From Chlorops oryzae (taxonomy: Eukaryota > Arthropoda > Insecta > Diptera > Chloropidae): 64,000 nt of DNA. A program made the translations under genes and the position numbers. The DNA lies in NCBI GenBank assembly GCA_020466095.1, contig CM035808.1, positions 1,586,190 to 1,650,189 of the forward strand, in the 5' to 3' direction. Below are positions 1 through 11,248 of this stretch, piece after piece (within the stretch, counting starts at the first letter, position 1; the number at the start of each line of letters is the position of its first letter). The notes beneath the pieces are model-generated. The model did not search any database and was not told the origin of the DNA. It saw nothing but the letters and a program-made list of their open reading frames with translations.

Positions 1-285
1 TTCGCTAATGGAATTTAACCCAATTTTCTAAAAGGTTGCTACAAATCAAAAAATTTATATGGATAATTCAATTATGCTCTAAAGGTTCAACATCCTCTGG
101 ATAGGTTCAAAATTTTATTTAGGGTACTCTCTTCCTATAAGCTCGCTGAATTAGCCTAAAAAATGTTTCAAAAGGGGCACCTCTAGATTTCTAAAATTAG
201 TAAAATTTTGCATAAAATTAGTCAAAAACAAAACACGCATATTCTCCACAATGGATTTCTCAATTTTTAAAATTTAAATATTTAA

Positions 286-552
286 TTCTATTTCGCACTC
301 ACATCTTGCTTTAAGAGATTCTAATGATATCTCGTTTGTATTTAACCATCGTTTTTCAAATCGTTTAAGCTTTTAGCCTGAAAAAATTTTCAAGGGGACC
401 ACTGATTCTAAAATAAAAATTTTATAAAATTGCAAACAAGAACGATCACAACTTTTTTTTAAAATATTTTATTCTATTTTCGCACTCACACGTTTAAGAG
501 ATTCTAATGATATCTCGTTTTTTATTTAACCATCGTTTTTCAAATCGTTTAA
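286..552. repeat. 85-bp direct duplication beside a MITE
   Basis: Two near-identical segments, about 286-371 and 472-552, both run from a TTCTATTT..CGCACTCAC stretch through AGAGATTCTAATGATATC to AAATCGTTTAAG. They differ mainly by small indels. The second copy ends exactly at the TTAA where the MITE at 553 begins. The rest of 1-552 is AT-rich with no coding signal I can see. Confidence 0.7.
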
Positions 553-1273
553 GGGGGTCTTCTTATTGAAAACCCGTTTTTTGAACCCTTTTTAAAAAAA
601 TTCTTATTTGAAAACGCAAAAAATAATTGAAAACTTTTTTTATTTATTGTATTACAAAAGGTTCAAAGTAAATAAAAAAAATTTTTTGCCTCGATACGTG
701 GGCTGTTCAAAAAGTAATAAGACTTCAAAGATGGTGGTGAAAAAAAGGTGTCGTCACGGCGGCCACGATTCCGGAGCGTCCGAAATGGAAAAAAAAAACG
801 GGTTATAATCAGTATAGATGTAATTCTCGGGTGAACCTCAAGCTTAATTTTGTGATTTTTTTTGACAAAATGGCGGCCATTCAAAAAAAAATTTCAATTT
901 CGGGCTTTTTTTTTGTAGTTTAGTGTAAAAAAAAAATAGTAAAAAATTTTTTAAATTATGGTCGAAGTTCACCGAGAATGGTGACAATTCTGCTCGATTC
1001 CACTTTGTTTCATGAAAATCGGTTCAGTTGAACTGGAGATATCATGGCCGCCAGTTCGAAAAACGTGGTTTCGAGATAAACGCGTTTAAAGTTTGAAGCA
1101 ATGCAAAAATTACTGGTTTTAGCGAAGATCTTGCTTGACAAAGAAGGCTATATCCTCTAAACTATTTCGAATTTCAAAAAATCCTTTTAGGGGCATATTC
1201 ACAACTACCCAAGCTATAAATAAATGCAAAAAAAAAAAAGTCGAAAAAAAAGTTGCTCAATGAGAAGACCCCC
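553..1273. mobile_element. TTAA-flanked MITE, family A, copy 1
   Basis: A 721-bp non-coding element bounded by inverted termini: GGGGGTCTTCTTATTGA on the left and TCAATGAGAAGACCCCC on the right, with TTAA directly outside both ends. Two further full copies lie at 30931-31617 and, inverted, at 57226-57963. TTAA target duplication is known for piggyBac and Kolobok superfamilies. No transposase is encoded, so assignment to either is inference. Confidence 0.85.
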
Positions 1274-1687
1274 TTAAGCTTTTAAGCGTGAAAAAAAAAA
1301 ACATTCGAATTGGACATTAATAAAAAAATAATATAAATCCAAAAATAAATCGAAATAATAATTAAGATTCTTTTCATAATTAAGAGCTCGCAAAAAATGT
1401 AACCTACTCATTACAGGTGAATACATTTTTTCCTATCCATTAAATTCCATTCGTGGGTATCGTTTTTCTCCGAAGCACTTTTTTTTTGCATTTCATCCAT
1501 TCGATCACCCCGGATCATAAGAACATAGATACATTAATTAAAAAAAACAGAATAGCGCATCACTTAGCCAAAGCTTTTGCTTTCAATCAATCCGAACAAT
1601 CAAAACAATCCAAACGATCCATTCGCTCGATTGGACAACTTCGCTAGCAACGAACTACTCCGCAACAAAGGCAAGATCAGTCGTGGC

Positions 1688-1694
1688 TATAAAA
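1688..1694 (+). promoter_or_regulatory. TATA box of the cuticle protein gene
   Basis: TATAAAA lies about 150 bp upstream of the proposed start codon at 1844, leaving room for a 5' UTR of roughly 120 nt. TATA-driven promoters are common in arthropod cuticle genes. No stronger initiator motif was recognised. Confidence 0.5.
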
Positions 1695-1843
1695 CCGACG
1701 AAAGATCGCAAAACAACCCACATTCGCTCTCAAGACGCCGAGACGGTAACAAAAGATACAAATAATTCGGTCGAAAGAAAAAGTGGGTAAAAATATCGAG
1801 TGAAGTGACCAAAGAAAATTAAGAAAAAATAAAAATTTCAAAA

Positions 1844-2763
1844 ATGAAAAAGGTGTGTATATGAAAAAGACAAGAAAAGAGAAAAATTTTGAATTGGAAT
1901 AATAAAATTTAATCATGGATTCGCATAGCTCATCGTTGCAATAGTCGCACTGATCTACTGCGTCAGCGCATGCGCAGCCGGAGGAGTCCCTTCAACGCAA
2001 TATCTTCCACCGAGCTACGGAAGCAGAAATGTTGCATCTGCAAGCCACCAGTATCGGGCGCCTCAGACAGCAGCGTCCAGTGGGCACCTTCGCTATTATG
2101 GTGTTCCTAGCGCAAGCCATCAAGTGGTCTCCCAGGTGCACTATGCCCCTCAGCCAGCAGCACAGCACTACGGCGGAGGTGGCAGTCACTACGGCGGAGG
2201 TGGCAGCAGTCACTACGGTGGAGCCCAAATACCGATTCTACGCAATGAATTCAACCAGGACGTCGAACGTGGCAGCTACAACTTCGGGTGGGTATCGAAT
2301 ACTTTGTGATTTCCGAAAACGATTTTCAACGGAGTTTTTCATAGTTTTGAAACTGGTAACGGAATCCGTCGTGATGAGACCGCCGATTTCATCGGAGGCT
2401 GGCCGCATGGGTCACAGAGTGTTAAAGGATCCTACTCGTACACTGGCGACGATGGGCATGTCTACACAGTAAACTACACAGCTGACGAGAATGGCTTTCC
2501 ATGCCGAGGGCGATCACATTCCGAAGGTGGATCAGCCCGCCCCCGCTGCCGGTCATGGGTAAATTTTGGTTGATTTCATTTTCTTTGAAAGATTCAGTCT
2601 GAGACTGTCGTCTTCTTGCAGTCATCGTCAGGGGCACTCTCATCAGTACCAGGCTAGTGCCAGCAGACCAGCACCATCCGTACAATATTTACCACCCCAG
2701 TATCAACAACAACAACAACAACAACAGGCTGGCTACAACTACAGACACTATCGCCGACAGTGA
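1844..2763 (+). CDS. RR-1 (CPR family) cuticle protein, four exons, one frameshift
   Basis: Structural cuticle protein that binds chitin through an extended Rebers-Riddiford domain. Proposed exons are 1844-1852, 1929-2287, 2345-2558 and 2622-2763. The introns are 76, 57 and 63 bp, all GT-AG, and phases agree. Exon 1 encodes only Met-Lys-Lys, the tiny first exon usual for this family. Exon 2 opens with a signal peptide (LIVAIVALIYCVSACA) followed by a Gln/Tyr-rich region and GGGGSHYGG repeats. The RR-1 domain starts at YNFGFETGNG and runs through GSYSYTGDDG and VNYTADENGF. The tail has a run of seven Gln. A surplus C at 2499/2500 breaks the expected GFHAEGDHIP motif; without it the product is 240 aa. 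The start at 1844 is preferred over ATG 1915, whose frame closes after nine codons. Confidence 0.88.
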
Positions 2764-3080
2764 ACATCGCCTTAAAGTAATTTTAACGAATTCCTTTATT
2801 TAAAAACTTTTTTTATCGAAAATTTAAATTATAAGCGAAAATGCTCTCAAAGGTATTTGCTCTCCGTCTGCTTTGTGTTTTAATTTTGTTTATATTTTTC
2901 CTTTTATTGCGACGTTTGTTGGTTGGGCGCTCCCTCACTCCCACTTCACTGGATGTTGTTTCAAAGTTTTTTCATTTAATGTGCATGTTAAGTGAGTCTC
3001 TTAACCCACATAGAGGCTACTGTTTTCAACGTTTTCGCAATTTTAACCTCTGTGCGAAATGAGTTTCGTTTTGATACAAA

Positions 3081-3082
<2 letters not shown>

Positions 3083-3141
<59 letters not shown>

Positions 3142-3142
3142 T
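3083..3142. repeat. (CT)n microsatellite
   Basis: About 60 bp of almost pure CT dinucleotide with one interruption, in the 3' flank of the cuticle gene. The remaining sequence from 2764 to 3494 shows no gene. Confidence 0.95.
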
Positions 3143-3494
3143 CAATGCTTCGCTTAAGCCTCTACTTGGAGCAAAACGTTCTTCAAATCACGTCAATGTG
3201 TAAATGTTTACTCCCTTAAACAAACTCGAGGTTTTCCCTGCAACCACAACGTTTAGAGGTACATCGTCTCTGTATTTTTTGAAAAGTTTTTCATTTGCAA
3301 GGATGTTAAACATTTTCTTTGCTTAAAGTAATTTTCCAGCGTTTATTGAATTCTTAACCCTGCTGGTGCCTTAGGACCATTTTGTTCAAAAAGCGATATT
3401 TATGAGGCCAATATCTGGAGATTATTTGAATAATAATTATTTAAGGAATACAAATTTTTTCGTAAAAAGCTCAAATTATTATATTTACTGTATA

Positions 3495-4007
3495 CAGGGT
3501 GGGCCATCTAGCGTTTTAAATTTTAACTATCTATATTTCGACATTAGAAAGGTCAAATACCATTCGGAAAGCGACAGAAGAAAACTGCGAAATATTGAAA
3601 ACTTTTTTCCAAAGTGGTGAGTCTTCAACCCAAACTGTGAGAAATTTGCCAAAAAATGTGAATTGGTGATGTGAATTGGACTCCGATTTGACGCTATTAG
3701 ACTATTTTCTTTGCAGAATGGTTAAAGATAAATGTTACGCCAACCATTCAGAAACAATTCTAGATCTAAAGTACGAGATTCAAGTTGCTGTGGCTAGCAT
3801 AAGGCCTGAAACCATCGAGAAAGTACTCCAAAGGGTGGATCGGATAAGCTGCTGTAAACTCAGCCGTGGTGGTCATTTGTCCGAAATTGTTTTCCACAAA
3901 TAAATTTCATAAAAAAACCCTTCAAATAAATGTTGGACCTTTGAAAAATATCAAGTCGTTTTTTTTTATTGATTTTTTAAATTTAAAATTTTATATGGCT
4001 CACCCTA
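3495..4007 (+). mobile_element. Internally deleted Tc1/mariner relic
   Basis: Imperfect terminal inverted repeats (CAGGGTGGGCCAT on the left, ATGGCTCACCCTA on the right) are each followed outward by TA, the Tc1/mariner target duplication. Inside, 3676-3900 still encodes the C-terminal part of a transposase. It includes DLTLLDYFL with the last catalytic Asp, then DKCYAN and a GGHLSEIVFHK end. The first two catalytic Asp residues are absent, so the copy is dead. Length is 513 bp against about 1.3 kb for an intact element. Confidence 0.82.
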
Positions 4008-4611
4008 TATTTTGCATGGGAAATTCAATGTGGACCAAATGGTCCCTAAAGCATTTAGTGTAACTTTTTTTAAGGTCACGGCAGGGTTAACTTTTTCACT
4101 TCCAAACTTTTTGTAGCATTTCCTCAAACATTCAATGGATTTTTTTCTAGTAGTTCTTATGTTCAAATAGACGAAAAATTATTATTATTTTTTTAAAGTT
4201 CTTTCATACCTAGGAAGGGAATTTACATTCTGGGATATAATGTCCCATTGGTGTTTATTAAGACGAATTTTCTAGAACAAATACATATATTTACTTCATA
4301 AAACCACAAAAAAAAACCCATCTGAGAATTATAAAAACACCAGTGATAGATTCTATTTTTTAAGAATGATTAAATATTTAGGGCATATTTAAAGGTAATT
4401 TAAGGTTCTTTCTTCCGATTTTGGACTTAAAAATTTTCAACTTCGCCAACGAAAACGGCATCAAGGAGCTTTGAGATGCAGTTGGCATACTGAAAGAAGT
4501 TGTACAGTTAAGTTTTTTCTCTATTTTGATTAAAAAATTATAAAAACATACCGGTTTGGAAACTATGTCCCAAAAATATTAAAAAGAGGTGAACTTTTTT
4601 TAAATTTTTGA
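4008..4611. other. AT-rich intergenic stretch, no gene seen
   Basis: No coding signal, RNA gene or clear repeat boundary recognised between the mariner relic and the next MITE. Confidence 0.6.
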
Positions 4612-5474
4612 AAGGGTCTGGCGGGTTAAGCAAAGGCTATGCGCCATCATGAAAGGAATTTTTTAAATTTTGTTGATTTTTCGATAGGTGCCATCTAAAA
4701 ACACTGTGGAGATTAGTTTTTAGATTTTTATTTTGAGCAGTCCTTGAAAATCCTTTTTTAATAAGCCTTTTTTCAAAAATTTTATATCTCAAAAACTAAT
4801 TAAGATAAGAAGATGAAACAAACGTTGGCCGATTGCTAATATAACAGGAAATAAAAAAAAAAATTTTTTTTAATTTTTACACTGAGAAAAATTTTTCCAC
4901 AAAACTAAAAAAAAAGTTTAACATTTTTTTTCAGTGTATTCCAAATTTGCCGCCCCTCTGAAAATTTTTTTAAAAAATACCTCTAAGTATTTGCTTTCAT
5001 TAAAAAAATGTTTCATTCAAATTAAATGGCGCAACAGTGAGATATTCAAAAAATTACAAGTGCACATAGATGCTCTAGTACTAATATCCAGTACAAATGT
5101 ACGAAAATTATACAAAACACATTACTCATACGGCATGTTTTTAAAAATTTAATATCTCCAGAAATAATTAAGATAAAAAGATGAAACAAACGGTGACTTA
5201 TTGTTAATAAAACAAGGTATTTTTTAAAACATTCAAAAGGTTTTACAAAAACTTAAATACACTGAAAAAAATAGTTAAATTTTTTCTTTTTTGTGCAAAA
5301 ATTTTTCTCAGTGTAAAAATTGAAAAAAATTTTTTTTTTGATTTCCTGTTACATTAGCAATCGGCTCACGTTTGTTTAATCTTCTTATCTTAATTAGTTT
5401 TTGAGATATAAAATTTTGAAAAAAGGCTTATTAAAAAAGAATTTCAAGGATATTTCAAGGACCGCCAGACCCTT
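4612..5474. mobile_element. MITE family B, copy 1
   Basis: Bounded by AAGGGTCTGGCGG on the left and its inverted match CCGCCAGACCCTT on the right. The interior is A/T-rich and holds several TACACTGA..(A/T)n..TCAGTGTA inverted motifs. It also has the block AAACTAATTAAGATAAGAAG and, toward the right end, its reverse complement, so the element is largely foldback. Related copies lie at 22373-23295 (truncated) and 45706-46636 (best preserved). No clean target duplication is visible at this copy. Confidence 0.75.
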
Positions 5475-7818
5475 TTGGCACTTTTGAGCTGCTGGATGCA
5501 GTTTTTTCGGTTTATTAATTCTTACATTTCTTTTCTCCAAATCTAAGGCTAAAACTTTGTTCTAGACAGCAAAATAAAATATTGAATATTTTACGAGATA
5601 AAACCATAAGTTAGTGTGCAACTTAATTCTCGGCCACACCTTTCGAGATCAATTTAAATTCACCTGCAGCCAATCTGACAAAACTAAATATAGAGAATTG
5701 CTACATTTGACAAATACTTCTAAGAACCACAGTCAAAATTTAAATGTTTTGTTAAAGCGAAAACCCGTCAATAATTGAAAACAATTTTTCTTGGTCTCTT
5801 CAAAGCGTCAGGTCTGAGGAATGATTTCTTCTTCCTCCTCGGGCCTTAGCCTAGTCGAGGAAACATTAACTTGTGAAGAATATATTCAGCCGGTTCAAAG
5901 CTTGATCCAACACCCACTAAAGATATAATGTAGATTTACATCCCCTTTATTAAAGGTGCACTCTTCAAAGTCTTCAACGTCTATTTTCCTTTACGCATAA
6001 TGTGGACTCTACCTACTATAAAAAAACTTAAAGTAGATTTTTTTTCTAAATTCAATTTTCACATTTTCTTCCTTTTTTCGGATTTCCTTCCTTTGATGTC
6101 TGGGAAAAAAAAAAATTGTCTCCTGCTGTTTTATATGCATTACTCAAGACAATCCGAAGTCTTATGGCTGCGCAACTGACGATCCACAAGTCAATTTCTA
6201 AATAGAATTGAAAGAGCGTATTGCTTTTGTTTGTAGCATCTCGAAAGGACATTGAAATTCTTTTACAGTAATGAGATTTTTTTTTTTTTTGCTTTATTTC
6301 TCATCCTTTGCACGACTTCATTATTGTATCACTTGCAAAGCCAATGCACTTTAAAATAGATATTGAAGCACCTTAAAGTGAATCCTTTTTGTCTTTGTAA
6401 TCACACTTTTATGTGCTCTTAAGACTCCTTTGAAATGCTAATTTCTGGGGGTCCTTCTCTTCCGGTCAAGATTGCCTGCATTGTGTTGCTTTTTTAACGT
6501 TCTTTCTGCATATTTTTTTGTTTTTTTTTTTTTTGGTGTAATTAAAAAGCTGTTTTGGTAAATCGCTGTCGCCCATAAATTAAAATACGCTCATTCCATA
6601 GACGGGCCGTCATGTCCTTGCCTGTTATTCCGCTTAATATTTTAATATTATGAATTATTTCGCTTTGCAAATGCTGGACTGCGGCGTTGCTCTGCTTTAA
6701 ATGCAGATGATGTTGTTGGGTGGGGGGTGTACGAAAATGTGTGAAAGAGATTTTCCCACATTCAGCGTCTAACCGCAAGAAAATTTTGAAAAAGACATAA
6801 ATTTCAAAGGATTTATGTACGCTTTAAAGTACAGAGTCTTATGCAAATATTCAGAATTGTCTTTCTCTAAGGAAAATGCGAGTCATTCGGAAGAAAAACT
6901 CTTCACAACCTTTTGGGTTGAAACGAGTTCGAAAATTGATGGGAAACAAATTTTGAATTATGAGCATTTTTTGGATTTTTTTATTTTTTTTATTTTTGGT
7001 TTAAAAAAGAGTCCTTTGGGAAAGCCTTTCCAAACTGATTAATTTGATGGGTAATAACGGCCAAGGCCCACAATTAAAAACCACCACGCCTATTATGTCC
7101 AATGATACGCCTTTTCGCTGGGACAATTTAATGTATTAACCCTCAATCAAAGTCAATGTTTTCCAATAAAACTGGACACAAAATTACTGTGTGTGAGTCG
7201 AAGAAAAACAACAGCCCGATGAGAGAACATTCCCAGACACGCAAGCAATTCGCGTGAAGCACGCAAGCCGCGACAGGAAAGAACTAATAAAATACCAAAA
7301 AAAAAAACGACGAGAACGACAAATTCCAATAAACTAATTTACACACAGGGTGCCCAGCATCTCTGTCTGTCTGGCTGTCTATCCTTTGCATGAAGGATCA
7401 GCTGCGCTAAGGAAATTGGATGCGATTCTACATGCATACGCACTGAGAGCTGCCGCGATTCAATTGAATCAATTGGCTTCTCGTGGGGATTTGTGGCGGA
7501 TTTACGTCGACTTCGACTCGTTTTGCTCGTGTAAGAACTTGTGGACGTGCTGCTGCAAGGCTGCTTCAATTCGAATTTCATGATTTCTTACTTTATAATT
7601 TTCAAACAAATAAATCAGAAATTGTGATTTCCTCAGCGAAATCGAAGTGGAATTCGAAATCGCGAACAAAGGATCGAATTATTGACACATTTTGGTGAAT
7701 AATGGGGCACCACGGGGGCTTCGGAAATAATTTATTTATTTTTTCTTTCCTTTTCCATTGAACCAAACCATATTCGATGAGTGTCATAAATCCTTTTTAT
7801 GATTTCAATTTCCATGTA
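5475..7818. other. Intergenic, no gene supported
   Basis: A few short open frames exist on both strands, for example a Ser/Arg-rich one on the minus strand at 7339-7581. None has a recognisable domain, homologue or splice structure that I can defend. No repeat boundary was recognised. Confidence 0.5.
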
Positions 7819-7895
7819 TTAGGTGTAGTAAAAAGAAATCCATTATTTTTGCATTAAATTGAGGGCTTTATTTAAGATAGTTAGAATGACCCGAT

Positions 7896-8921
7896 TTAGG
7901 TCAAATATGCGCCGTTTTGTTCGATAACTTGTTGCCATTTTAAAGGTAATTTCATTATGCCTCTCTCATAGAAGCCCTCGTTCCTATTAGCAAAAAATTG
8001 AGACAGTCGATTTTCAGAAGCCTCTCTTGAAGCGAATGTTTCACCAGCAAAATTGTTCGCCATGGACAGGAACAGATGGTAATCAGTTGGTGCCAGGTCC
8101 GGACTATAAGGTGGATGCAGAAGAACCTCCCAACCAAACTCCCGGAGCTTCTGGCGAGTCACTATCGATGTGTGTGGCCTGGCGTTGTCCTGATGGAACA
8201 CAATTCCTCTCCTATTGGCCAAAGCTGGCCGCTTATGGGCGATTGCTTCCTTCGGACGGTCCACTTGTTGACAGTAGAGTTCCGAGTTAAGAGTTTTGCC
8301 GTATGGGAGCAGCTCATAGTAGATAATTCCCTGCCAATCCCACCAAACACACAGCAAAACCTTCCTGGCCGTCAATCCTGGCTTGGCCACCGTTTCCGCC
8401 GGTTCACCGTGTTTCGACCACGACCGTTTTCGCTTGACGTTGTCGTAAGTGACCCACTTTTCATCACCAGTCACCAACCGCTTCAGAAATGGGTCGATTT
8501 TGTTGCGGTTCAGCAGCGATTCGCAGATGGAAATTCGGTCTGTGAGGTTTTCTTGCGTTAACTCGTGTGGCACCCATACATCGAGCTTCTTTGTGTATCC
8601 AGCCTTATTCAAATGGTTCCAAACGGCTTTTTGTGCAATCTTTAGCTCTTTTGCAATCGAAACAGTTCTAACATGACGGTCGGACTCGATAATTTCCATG
8701 ATTTTATCGACATTTTCGACAATTGGCCTTCCAGTGCGTGGTGCATCCTTGACATCGAAGTTACCGGAACGGAATCGACGAAACCAAAATTGCGCATGAT
8801 TGGCTGTTACAGTATCAGGTCCATAAACGCTATTCACATTTTCAGCCGCCTGGCTTGCGTTTTCTCCCTTATCGAAGAAAAACTGTAAAATGTAGCGAAT
8901 TTTCTCTTTGCTGATGTCCAT
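7896..8921 (-). CDS. Mariner transposase, DD34D, intact
   Basis: Cut-and-paste transposase acting at its own inverted repeats in the nucleus. From the ATG at 8921 the product is 341 aa, normal for mariner. The N-terminal half carries the helix-turn-helix DNA-binding regions (GENASQAAENVN near residue 20; TVSIAKELKIAQKAVWNHL near 86-104). The linker WVPHEL is at about 116-121. The catalytic triad is complete: D153 in TGDEKW, D245 in FHQDNARPH, D280 in YSPDLAPTD. There are exactly 34 residues between the second and third Asp. An in-frame ATG 21 bp upstream (8942) would add seven residues, but it was created by the MITE insertion, so 8921 is taken as the native start. No frameshift or internal stop is seen. 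Confidence 0.95.
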   Translation of the reverse strand: MDISKEKIRYILQFFFDKGENASQAAENVNSVYGPDTVTANHAQFWFRRFRSGNFDVKDAPRTGRPIVENVDKIMEIIESDRHVRTVSIAKELKIAQKAVWNHLNKAGYTKKLDVWVPHELTQENLTDRISICESLLNRNKIDPFLKRLVTGDEKWVTYDNVKRKRSWSKHGEPAETVAKPGLTARKVLLCVWWDWQGIIYYELLPYGKTLNSELYCQQVDRPKEAIAHKRPALANRRGIVFHQDNARPHTSIVTRQKLREFGWEVLLHPPYSPDLAPTDYHLFLSMANNFAGETFASREASENRLSQFFANRNEGFYERGIMKLPLKWQQVIEQNGAYLT

Positions 8922-8940
8922 CTTTGACAAGCTCTCAAAC

Positions 8941-9117
8941 ATATAGAACTATAGCTGCAACTTCGGCCAAATTTTGGCGCGTTATGGCATGATTTGGTGA
9001 AAAAGTTCAACTGTGGTGAACCACGCCATAAGCCGAGTGTTGTGGTGAACCACGTAATAGTAAGTGTGGTGTACCACGTAATAGCTTTTGGCCGAAGTTG
9101 CAGCTATAGTTCTATAT
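8941..9117. mobile_element. 177-bp MULE-like MITE inside the mariner leader
   Basis: 31-bp perfect terminal inverted repeats begin ATATAGAACTATAGCTGC. A perfect 10-bp direct duplication, GCTCTCAAAC, sits at 8931-8940 and 9118-9127. A 9-11 bp duplication is typical of Mutator-like elements; the superfamily call rests on that alone. The interior has three small palindromes of the form GTGGT-NN-ACCAC (near 9012, 9042 and 9065). The insertion lies about 20 bp 5' of the transposase start codon. Confidence 0.9.
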
Positions 9118-9293
9118 GCTCTCAAACAAAACTGAATCAATCAATCAAAAAAGTGTCAAAAAAGCTTTTTTAGTAGGAACTGTCATCTTTCTAATGCCCC
9201 CTAGCGGAACACGATCGGACTTATATAACGCGAGATGCAGATAAATAACGCCATCTATTGGAAAAATAATGGATTTCTTTTTACTACACCTAA

Positions 9294-10787
9294 TATATAT
9301 GCAAAAGAACGGAAATTCAAAGCATACTGTTAGGCGAGCGATGCTTCATTGTGCTAAGAGCTTCGCAGACACAGTAGCACCGAAGAAAATATAATAATTT
9401 TTTGTTTGTTTTATTATTATATTGTCTTTTTGGTAGAACATTATCCGATGAGGGATCATTTCCACATATTTTTGAAGGAAGAAAAAAAGGAAAATTTATA
9501 TTGTCTTATGTTTACCACTGCTTGAATGTAATATTTATAAAAATAATGTCAAATATCCCGACCTAACATTCCCCAAGCGTAACCCAAACTCAGAAGCCTT
9601 CTTTTCTTTTTTAATTATTAATTTACATTCATAAATATTCTCGTTGTCATTGTTACCCCCGCCATTTACAAAGTACTCGCTGCCAGCCTTAAAGGACATT
9701 AAGCGCAGGCTCATCACATTAATCCAATGGCATCCAATTTATGCTAACTGCTCATTTTCGTGCTAATCAGCATTCGAATTGAAAGGCAGACAATTAGAGT
9801 TGAAGACCTATTTAAACCTTTCCCACTTTTCATTTTCCCCGCGTTTTCATTACACGAAGACACAACACCAGTCGAGAGACCACAAAAGCCAGCAAAAAAA
9901 TGCAGCATCGTTCAGAAAGTACGCAGCAACCCTCGGCAGCATTATCGTTTGAAGGAGGATATGATAAAAGATCGCAGTCAGACCTTCGCATTAGTAGGAC
10001 AATTTTTCATAAGAAAAAAGACGACACCAGCAGACAATGAAAGGACAAAAAATTTATCTCATTACATAAAACAATCCAAAGAGATTCGTAATAATGAATT
10101 TAAAGTGTCTTTATCGTTTGAAGAGCAAAGCAAAGGAGAGAAAAAAGGACAATGGTTGCCACTAAATGGAATAAGCAAAGCAGTTAACAATAAAGAGAAC
10201 AAAAGAAAATGTGGAAAATTTATGTTTCGGACATTCGAGATTGTGAATTTTATTTAAATAATTCTTTTCAACTGATGGTCTCTTTTTGCCTGGCTTTTCT
10301 AGTCAAGAGCCACGAGAGGAAATTTAAATTTTTAAATATTTTGCTACAAAATCTGAAGAACGGTGGAGCATTTGTAGAAGTATCGTGGGTCTGTTAAAAG
10401 GGCAGGTCCAGCTTTGAGGAATATCTTTCTCGGGACACTTTTTTTTTATCAATCAGAAATAATGTCAGTGCGACCAGAATAGTCTATTTTGTCATATTGG
10501 TCACATTTCCCTCAACTTTCCATATGAAAAATAGAACATTTAAACAGTTCCCGAGCTTCAGCTTGTGGCTAATTGAAGATTATAAGTTCTGGCCTACAAA
10601 GGGCAACAAATTCACCCATTTTATAGAATGTTTTCTCTTCGCCTTCAAGATAAAGTCTGCATTCGGAGTCACCAACCAGGTGAATTCTTGTGGAGTTGGT
10701 AGCTTAGGAAGCAATGGCATGCGAAAAATATATGTGTTCTCTCCCAACCCTAACATTGCTGAGGTCCTGACTTTACGTTGAAATTAA
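9294..10787. other. Intergenic, no gene supported
   Basis: A 165-codon open frame lies at 9760-10257, but it opens with GTG, has no early ATG and resembles no family I know. Otherwise AT-rich non-coding sequence. Confidence 0.5.
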
Positions 10788-11248
10788 TAGGGCATTTACA
10801 TATACGTTTTAGCGCTACTCGTTTAAGCTAAAACGACTAAGTCAAAACGGGGTGTTTACATATGCGCATGTCGTTTTGTCATTTTGTGGTTCATCTTTTG
10901 TTTGCTCAACACGTGAAATATGAGTGAATATTGTAATTTAGAATAGAAGCAATTATTGAAAATTGCGTTCGTTTTCTACATTGGTTAGTGGAAACAACCT
11001 CACAATTTTTTAAAATAGAAATTTCAATGACCATATGTTTTGCATTTTTATAGTGATGACACTCAGATTTCGATATTTTTAGCAGTTATAAACAGGATTT
11101 ATCTTGTTTAGCTACTTGTTTTAAATTAAAACAGGAAATTTTCTCGTTTTAGTTTTGTATGATAAAACGGGAAAAATCTAAGTTGTTTTAGTGCTAAAAC
11201 GGGCAAAGTTGCTAAAACGCGAATAAAACGGCATATGTAAACGGCCTA
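10788..11248. mobile_element. PIF/Harbinger-like MITE, copy 1
   Basis: 461 bp with inverted termini TAGGGCATTTACATATACG and (inverted) TAGGCCGTTTACATATG, flanked by TAA on both sides. A second copy with the same TAA flanks lies at 41315-41771. Three-base TWA target duplications are characteristic of PIF/Harbinger; there is no coding capacity. The interior repeats the motif GTTTTAG/CTAAAAC many times. Confidence 0.82.

Larger units (their letters stand above)
7819..9293 (-). mobile_element. Full-length mariner transposon with nested MITE
   Basis: Perfect 32-bp terminal inverted repeats starting TTAGGTGTAGTAAAAAG are flanked by TA on both sides (7817-7818 and 9294-9295). The total is 1475 bp. 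Removing the nested 177-bp MITE and one copy of its 10-bp duplication leaves 1288 bp, the canonical mariner size. The perfect termini and intact transposase frame point to a young, possibly still active copy. Subfamily is uncertain; the protein looks closest to the mellifera/irritans side. Confidence 0.95.

Noticed and set aside
1915..1944. ATG at 1915 as the cuticle protein start
   Set aside because: Its frame stops after nine codons. The Met-Lys-Lys exon at 1844 with a perfect GTGTGT donor and acceptor at 1928 gives a clean signal peptide.
7339..7581. Ser/Arg-rich open frame on the minus strand as a further exon of the minus-strand gene
   Set aside because: No acceptor in matching phase preserves the frame and no domain is visible.
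9760..10257. 165-codon open frame on +
   Set aside because: Opens with GTG, has no early ATG, no family resemblance and no splice context; a frame of this length can arise by chance in this much sequence.
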